Source of the DNA: Trichosporon coremiiforme
Lineage: Eukaryota; Basidiomycota; Tremellomycetes; Trichosporonales; Trichosporonaceae
Reading direction: 5' to 3'
Assembly (NCBI GenBank): GCA_039545355.1
Contig: BCJJ01000004.1
Span: forward strand, 620,001 to 684,000
Length of the DNA: 64,000 nucleotides
Shown: in pieces, positions 58,146 through 64,000 of the stretch
Position numbering within the stretch: the first letter of the stretch is position 1
How the letters are laid out: the number at the start of each line of letters is the position of its first letter
Made by a program: the position numbers and the translations under genes
The notes under the pieces: model-generated
Told to the model about the DNA's origin: nothing
Seen by the model: the letters and a program-made list of their open reading frames with translations, nothing else
Database searches by the model: none

Positions 58146-59820
58146 GGCGCTTGGGTCTGACCGGTCTGCCAGTCAAGATCGGGGTATGGGGGAAAACAAT
58201 GGGGTTATGCGTTGGGCGGGGATCTCCAGAGGGCTGTGTTAAACCGGAGACAGCCTTTCGTGTTGTTGAGAACGAGGAAGGCTCGAGTGTTAGTTTGTGG
58301 GAGAGATGACAGTTGGAAGAGTAAATCCGACAAATGTCATCGTGTCTTTGTCGCTGACGACCGGCCCGGTGAGACGGCGCCGTGAGGGGGTGTTACGCCA
58401 GGCGGGTTGGCAGGCAGGCGCTGAGCAGTGGCGTGATCGTAGCATGATATTTCCGAGTCGAACGTCCCAGCCGAGCCAAGAGACCCTAGGGCGTACCAGG
58501 GCGTACCAGGGCGTATGGTGAGTGCAGGAGCGACAAGCAGGGTGCCCCACGTGCGCATATTGGGTATATTGGAAATGCACGGATTGTCAGTGCGACTCCG
58601 ACGACGATTCCCCCATTCATAGACCGTCACCATAGTGCTGGATCCTGAAGGATCTGGGTAGGACGTTCGAGTCCCACGTCAGCAAAGTGATACCGTTCTG
58701 GGGCCGCTTTGTGGCGCCTAACCCCCCTATTGGTCTGTATACGGCCATGGATGCCTTGGTCCAGTGACCTACGTGACCTGCCTGGCCTGCGCGGTACCTC
58801 GGCCCAAGCTGCGAGCTGGGAGACCACCTGGGCACCAGAAAGCAGGGCCCGCAGACTCGGATTGAGGGACAGCCAGGCAGGAACGGAACGTGCTTTCGTG
58901 TCTTCTCCTATGCTGAGTGGTTCATTGCCCAGGTCTATCAGCCATCGCAGGACCAGAACTGCTGGGACTGCACACAGTGGTGGCGGGTTGGCTGACTGAT
59001 CCGGAAATCCTCGACGCGTCGCGACTTTCAACGCGACTACTTGCACTACTGTTGGACAAGGCCGGAAAGCCATCCTGTATCGTCCAGGCGAAACGACGCA
59101 GGACGCGTGAATGCATGCAACACGCGATGCAGACGCGTCGTTACCTTTCTTGCCTTGTTCGGCGTATGCACAACTGCTGGGTGCCATCGGGTTGGTTGGG
59201 CCGTGCACAAGTGCGATACCGCGTCGCTGCACGACTGCACCTTTGCATCTTCCTCTGCGGCACAACGCGTCGTCGCCTTCTCGCTCCCTCCTCTCTTGCA
59301 TTCAGACACGTCTTCTACTGCACATCTTCCGTTTCGTCATCTCTCGAGCTTTCTGACTCCTCCTCCCTTTATCCTTTGCCTATACTCTATTTCGTCGCCT
59401 GCTTGACCTGTCCTGAATCCTGACGCCTGACTGCCGACACTATATGACGCCTCGTCCTCCTTCCGACTATGCTTCGTCTCGTCACATCCAAGCTCATTGC
59501 AGATATCGCCATCCTTTACAACCAGCGCGACCCATCACTTCCCACGGCAATAGCCCCCCTCTGCTCCTCTCTCGCCAAACCAATCCAGCATATGATTATC
59601 GAAGTTCATACCACTACCACCATGTACGTAATGGTCATACAAAATACTGAAGAGGGAACGTTCTCGACCTCTTCTGCGGCCATCACAAGGACGACCTTAG
59701 GGTATATATAATCAAGAGCAACTAGAACATTGTCGCCCGACATCGGCTTACACAATACACAGCGACTCGCGGCCGCTCGCACCTTTAGCCCAGGTATAGT
59801 ATACAACCTCTCCTCTCTCT
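58146..59820. other. Intergenic region upstream of the fusion gene
   Basis: About 1.7 kb holding the fusion gene's promoter and the 3' UTR of the PHD-finger gene. It contains a small tandem repeat and a tRNA-like fold, each listed separately. No protein is recognised. Confidence 0.45.
58491..58520 (+). repeat. Tandem 10-bp repeat
   Basis: GCGTACCAGG occurs twice in direct succession (58491-58500, 58501-58510), followed by a partial third copy GCGTATGGTG. It lies about 350 bases upstream of the fusion gene's start codon. Confidence 0.9.
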
Positions 59821-62593
59821 TCAATCATCCTCGCCGTCGATGCGCACGGCTGAGCCGGTTGCGAACGCCTCATCCTCGTCCTCGTCGTGCGGGATACCGA
59901 GCCCGAGTCCCGCTGCGCGCGCCTTCGAGCTCGTTCGCATATGCGAGAAGCGGTTGCCCCGGGGTCCGAGGCCGATGCTGCCGTATGGCGAAGGCGACTC
60001 GGGATTACCCAGAGGAACGACACGCCGGGAAGGAGACACCGGGCCCTCGGTGAATGCCGCGCGCTTCTCGCCTCCGGCTAAGCCTTGCAGAAACTCGTGC
60101 CGGCTTGTGATGCCTTCCGATAACGGCGTCACGCCTGCAATGTTCCGACCGACCCGGGAGATCATGGCTGCGGGCGTGTCCCCACCGATCAACGGGTTCG
60201 ACGCGTTACGCGACCGGCCGACCAAAGGCGTCATCGAGAACAGCGTGCTGTTGAACTCGCCGGCCATGCGCGGGTCGGTGTTGAGGTGGCGCGACGGTGT
60301 CGAGTTGACGTCGAACAGGTCCTCGGGGCGTGGGGTGGAGTAGAAGCCGGGAGCGCGAGGGGCGGCGACCGGCGTGGAGGGCGCCTCTTCAGTGACGCCC
60401 CACAGGTCGTTGCCGTACGAGAGCACGCGGGCACGCTGTGCTGACCTGGTCGGGGAACTCGGCGTGCGCGTCTCCAGCGTACCGCTGCTCCCAGCAGCCC
60501 GCACTGCCTCGCCCGCGAACATCGGGGAAGGCGCAAGCGCCAGAGCCTGGTCGCCACGGAACGCACGCTCGTGCGACCCGAAGTAGGCAGGCGTCTGCAG
60601 GTGCGACGGGGTAACGAACGTCCGTCCAGCCTGACGGACACAGGGCTCACAGACCCACGACGACGCAAGCGACATGTCCTCTAATCCGATACAACCCATG
60701 TGGAACCACGACTTGCACGAAGTGCAGGCGAGCATCGAGCCGGCAGCCGGCCCAGTTTGCTTGCACGGGCAAGCGATCACACCCGCGGGAATGACAGCCG
60801 GCAGGCGCTGGGGGGCGGCCATCTTCTGCTGAGGGATCCGTCCCATGGCGCTTCGGAGAGCTGCGCGGGCGTCCGTCGCATCACCGTCCCAGTGATTGTT
60901 CGCTGTTCCTGGCGGCGCAGGAGGTCGGCCGCGCTTCGCCGGTCGACGCATCGGGAATCGGGCGGCACCGTCATCGTCAGAGTCGTCGCTCGAGGTCTCA
61001 AGGTATCGGCGTAACAGTGCGGTCCGCTCTTTCTCTTCGCGCGCTTGCTTGGCCCTTCGTCCGGCCCCGAGCTTCCACGGCGCTTCATCGTCCGGCCACT
61101 GGGGTCGTATCGGCGCTCGCGGTCCACCAACAGCTGACAAAACCCAGCTATCCTGGTCTTCCCCACGAGTCTCCTCCACCACACCGTCACGCTTGTCGTA
61201 TCCGATGAATGCCAGGGCGATGTCTTTTCGCAGAGCGAGTCGAGTCGGACCTTGGCCCATGTCAACGCGAATGGAGAACATCGGTTCGGTCGGTCGAGAG
61301 GTCGTGCTGAAAGCGTCCAGGCGCTTCTTGGTCTTGTCCCCCTTCGTCTTGGGGGTGTCGTCGACCTCGGGAAGGGCTCCGCTAGCCATTGTCGGCGTCT
61401 TGGGGTCATCGGAGGGCTTGTCGTCCAGGAGAGCCAGGTCAGATTCCAGCACGGTCCCGCTTCCCAGGGTCGCGACGCCCGAAGGGTTCACGGACAGCAC
61501 TGTTGCGGTCGTTGTTCGCGGGGGTCCGCGAGTCGGCAGGTCTTCTACGGACTCGTTGCCCGTAGAGTTCTGCAGCAAGCCAAGCTTGCGTCCTTCCTCC
61601 TTGGTCGTCGTCACATACACTCCGTGCACGGGCGGAGCGTCTTCGGGAAGGGAGCCGGCAATTTGGGAAGGCGTCCCAGCCAAGCCTGAAGTCGATGGCG
61701 GTGTCGGTAACTGAACAGCAACTCCGTTGGGGGGCACACCTACAGCCTGGTGCGGCTGTACAGAGTTCCGCCGGGATCCAGTCAGCTCGTCCTTGGCCGA
61801 TCCAGAGCGCTTCCGCTTATGTCCAGACGTGCCAGAGGCAACGGACGCAACCGACTGGGTCTCCCAAGCGGGCGGCGGGGGTGCGCCGAACTGAGCGTTC
61901 GGGTCGAAAGGCGGGTAGAGGTGCTGCTGATGAACGATCCTTGAAGGGCCGGCAATTGGGGTCCCGTGCTGTTGCGGAGGGTATTGGTAGTACTGGGGGG
62001 AGTGCTGGGGTGGTGGGAAGTAGGGTTGAGGGGAGCCGTTCGCATATGGTGAGTACTGCTGATGAGGTGGAATGCCGACCGGAGTGTGAATGAATTGCGG
62101 AGGGCTGTCAACGGCGAGAGTCGTGTTGATCTTCGGCGGTCGGTTCATCCTTCCATTGTCAGTCATAAAAGTTGCACAAACATTGGTGATTATGCACGCA
62201 CTTTTCTTTCTCCTTCTCCTTGGCTGGCCGCTTGGCAGTGATGGCGTAGTGCTCCGTGATGAGCTCCTGTTTAAGCACTGGCGCTGATGGGAGCTGAGCG
62301 TTGGTCTCGCAAAGGACACCACCGTTCATTGTTTTTGCGTCGATCAAGCGATACCACTGCGAACTGTCAGACAACAGCTCTTGTTTGCTCTTCAGATCAA
62401 CAACGGGCTTGTGGAACCACGCGGCACTTCCCTTTGCCCAGTGCGAGGGTAGGGGTCGATGGCTGGTGAGGTGGAGGTTCGCAGTGTCGTTCCCTGCCCC
62501 GAGAGGTCGCCCGATCCCTGCACAGCAACGACTATATCGAGCAGTAGTTCGATTTGTGTGTAGTGGAACCTTGCAGTTCTGTGTACCACACAT
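59821..62593 (-). CDS. PHD-finger protein, 5' end uncertain
   Basis: The main exon 62149-59821 is joined by a 52-nt intron (GTGCGT...AAG) to 62593-62202, giving 906 residues from the ATG at 62593. One PHD finger is clear at roughly two thirds of the length: ACPCKQTGPAAGSMLACTSC, then KSWFHMGCIGLED and WVCEPCVRQ, a C4HC3 zinc pattern. Elsewhere the protein is low-complexity: Pro/Gln/Tyr-rich near the N-terminus, a short folded-looking segment (FSIRVDMGQGPTRLALRKDI), an acidic and then basic stretch before the PHD, and a Ser/Arg/Pro tail ending in acids. PHD fingers read histone H3 tails, so a nuclear role is likely. The start may lie further upstream, because spliced frames can be extended to about 62950 (exon ends near 62774 and 62671). 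Confidence 0.72.
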
Positions 62594-64000
62594 GCAAATG
62601 TTTGGAGACGACGTCGGAAAGCGGGAGGGGAACGAACAATGGGTGGGAGGGAGATTAAGGGGGTACTCACATCCTATTGTGGTGGGCACGGGCTCTACCC
62701 TTGACTTGTCCAAAGAGCGCAACTGCTTATGGATCGGTCAGATAGGCCCTGGGTGTCCTTCGCTGGGCGGTTGTGATGTTTACGACCACAATGTAGCGTA
62801 GGGAATCGGAGGCGGCGCCAGGCGTCAGGTTCTTGGAGACGAAGAACCTAACCAGTCGAATGCCCTCGGTACTTCCTGGGAACCGATATGTGCACAACCG
62901 GTTGCACACGACAACTTCGATGGAGTGGCGTGCGATAAGCAGGCAGTCGGCCGGGCGAAGATTCGATGTGGTAGACGGGTGATGTGTGGAAAGGAAGAGT
63001 GGGAAATGCAATGGCCGTAAGTAGCTGGTCGTCTGGGAAACGGACGATACGATTGCGGACCGAGCTATGATGGTGGACCCTACTGCAATCGAGGCCAGTT
63101 GGGCTACCGTCGTCTCGCTTTCGTTTTCTATGCTATGAGTACGATGTCTGCACAAGACTTGCTCGCCGTGCTGGCGTCTCCGTGCAGAAGGCGTGTCGGT
63201 GCGTGTGTGCCGCCGTGTGTGCGTGCTCGAGCGAGACAACTAGGTGACGGCCGACGGCACAGGTGTCAGATGACAGATCGGGCGGGCGTCTGGTTGGCGG
63301 GGCGAAGGCGGGCTAGGATGACGGTGTACGGTGCGAGCTAATGGAGGGTCCTCGCTTCGTCCTTGAAATTGATGATTATGAGTGAGGCGTTTTAAGAGTA
63401 CAATGCCTGAAGCTTTTGGGTGTGCTTAGTCGAAGAGGAGAGGGTATCTGTTGTCGAAGGAAGAGAAGAACGATGGAGGTTGCGAAAGGAACTGGAGACG
63501 GTGGATGACTGGACTGGATGCCGTCTGGAGGAAGACGGACGAGGAATGAGCAGTGGTGGTGGGAGGCTCGTAGCTCGCTGTCGGGGACTGGGACTGATAT
63601 GGCAGCAGCGCACCAGACCCAAGGACGAGGCGTGCACATCACCTCTATTAACGGTAACGGCTAGGGCTGCGCGCTCACCACGAGGATAAGCCCACCATTC
63701 TTCGCAATTGGTCGTCGCGCAACGTTTGTAATCGCCTTGTATTCGGTCACCGTGCGGAGTCAAGTCTCAGGGTAGGTACATCGACTCAGGGCCTTCCAGT
63801 GTGTGTGGCTTGGAACCATCCCTTTTTCGATTCCTCTTTCCGTCATGTCCATACATCTATTGGATGTCGTGCGTACATGCAGGCACTGCAACGTACCAAC
63901 TTTGTTGTCGAGTCTCGTACACAGGAACCTGTGCGCAATGTCGCCTTCCAGAATATCCACCCATGTTCTCTCTCATCGGCGCTCAGCAGTCGAATGAGCC
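62594..64000 (-). other. Unresolved region, possible upstream exons or a further partial gene
   Basis: The minus strand has a frame that reads IEVVVCNRLCTYRFPGSTEG and LVRFFVSKNLTPG near 62950-62780. It can be spliced (donor near 62781, acceptor near 62727, donor at 62671, acceptor near 62520) into the PHD-finger frame, but no ATG exists upstream of it for about 680 bases. Near 63730-63675 another frame reads DYKRCATTNCEEWWAYPR between plausible splice sites. These may be exons of the PHD gene or of a gene that runs off the right edge. I could not decide. Confidence 0.3.

Noticed and set aside
56649..58160. 503-codon plus-strand frame
   Set aside because: It mirrors the lyase half of the fusion gene on the other strand, an effect of strong third-position GC bias; its translation has no domain.
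1..64000. tRNA, rRNA, CRISPR and transposon signals
   Set aside because: Scanning by eye for T-loop motifs on both strands gave only the poor candidate at 58636-58684. No long terminal or inverted repeats, reverse transcriptase or transposase motifs, or spaced repeats were seen; the RNase H domain at 43885-45186 is cellular RNase H1, with its own hybrid-binding domain.

Overview
The window is nuclear DNA of a GC-rich basidiomycete fungus. Nearly every gene is split by many short introns (mostly 34-60 nt) with GTGAGT/GTAAGT/GTACGT donors, CTRAC-type branch sites and YAG acceptors. The gene set (Mga2/Spt23, the Snf2 ATPase, Sds3-like, Sen15, a CARM1-type methyltransferase, an FSH1 hydrolase) fits a Tremellomycete yeast, perhaps of the Trichosporonales; that placement is inference from gene style, not from a search. 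I see no rRNA, convincing tRNA, CRISPR array or intact transposon.

Layout: 1-1236 (+) 3' part of a zinc-finger transcription factor. 2039-3421 (-) a lone GTPBP1/2-type N-terminal domain. 4168-5944 (-) mitochondrial pyruvate dehydrogenase E1 beta, divergent from 6473-7067 (+) Sen15. 7864-10057 (+) Sds3-like Rpd3/Sin3 subunit, convergent with 10352-10872 (-) a small mitochondrial helical protein. 12358-13412 (+) DUF4149/TMEM205-like protein. 13740-15136 (-) MARVEL-like four-span protein. 15879-19970 (-) Mga2/Spt23. A gene-poor block follows (19971-26236) with one long orphan frame. 26237-27940 (-) CARM1-like methyltransferase, divergent from 28615-29969 (+) FSH1-type serine hydrolase. 30893-31477 (+) basic Ser-Ala-Arg repeat protein. 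31791-33125 (+) metallo-beta-lactamase-fold hydrolase. 33356-35330 (-) endonuclease/exonuclease/phosphatase-fold enzyme. 39044-39976 (+) secreted double-psi beta-barrel protein, flanked by two gene-poor stretches. 43885-45186 (+) RNase H1. 46290-48430 (+) single-pass membrane protein with a frame break in its tail. 49228-53646 (-) Snf2/Brahma ATPase. 55293-58145 (-) a cystathionine beta-lyase fused in frame to mevalonate kinase. 59821-62593 (-) PHD-finger protein. An unresolved stretch reaches the right edge.

Most genes look like ordinary housekeeping or chromatin genes with no operon-like organisation. Four chromatin or transcription genes (Sds3-like, Mga2, CARM1-like, Snf2) lie in one window, but nothing in the sequence links them.

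The standout is the cystathionine beta-lyase/mevalonate kinase fusion. One uninterrupted 495-codon exon carries a complete PLP enzyme and the first GHMP-kinase motif, and the rest of mevalonate kinase follows after two introns. It would place methionine (transsulfuration) and sterol/isoprenoid enzymes on one polypeptide. The next most unusual items are the GTPBP1/2 domain without its GTPase, the CARM1-type enzyme, and the frame break in the membrane-protein gene. All exon boundaries were read by eye from splice consensus and frame continuity, without transcript data.
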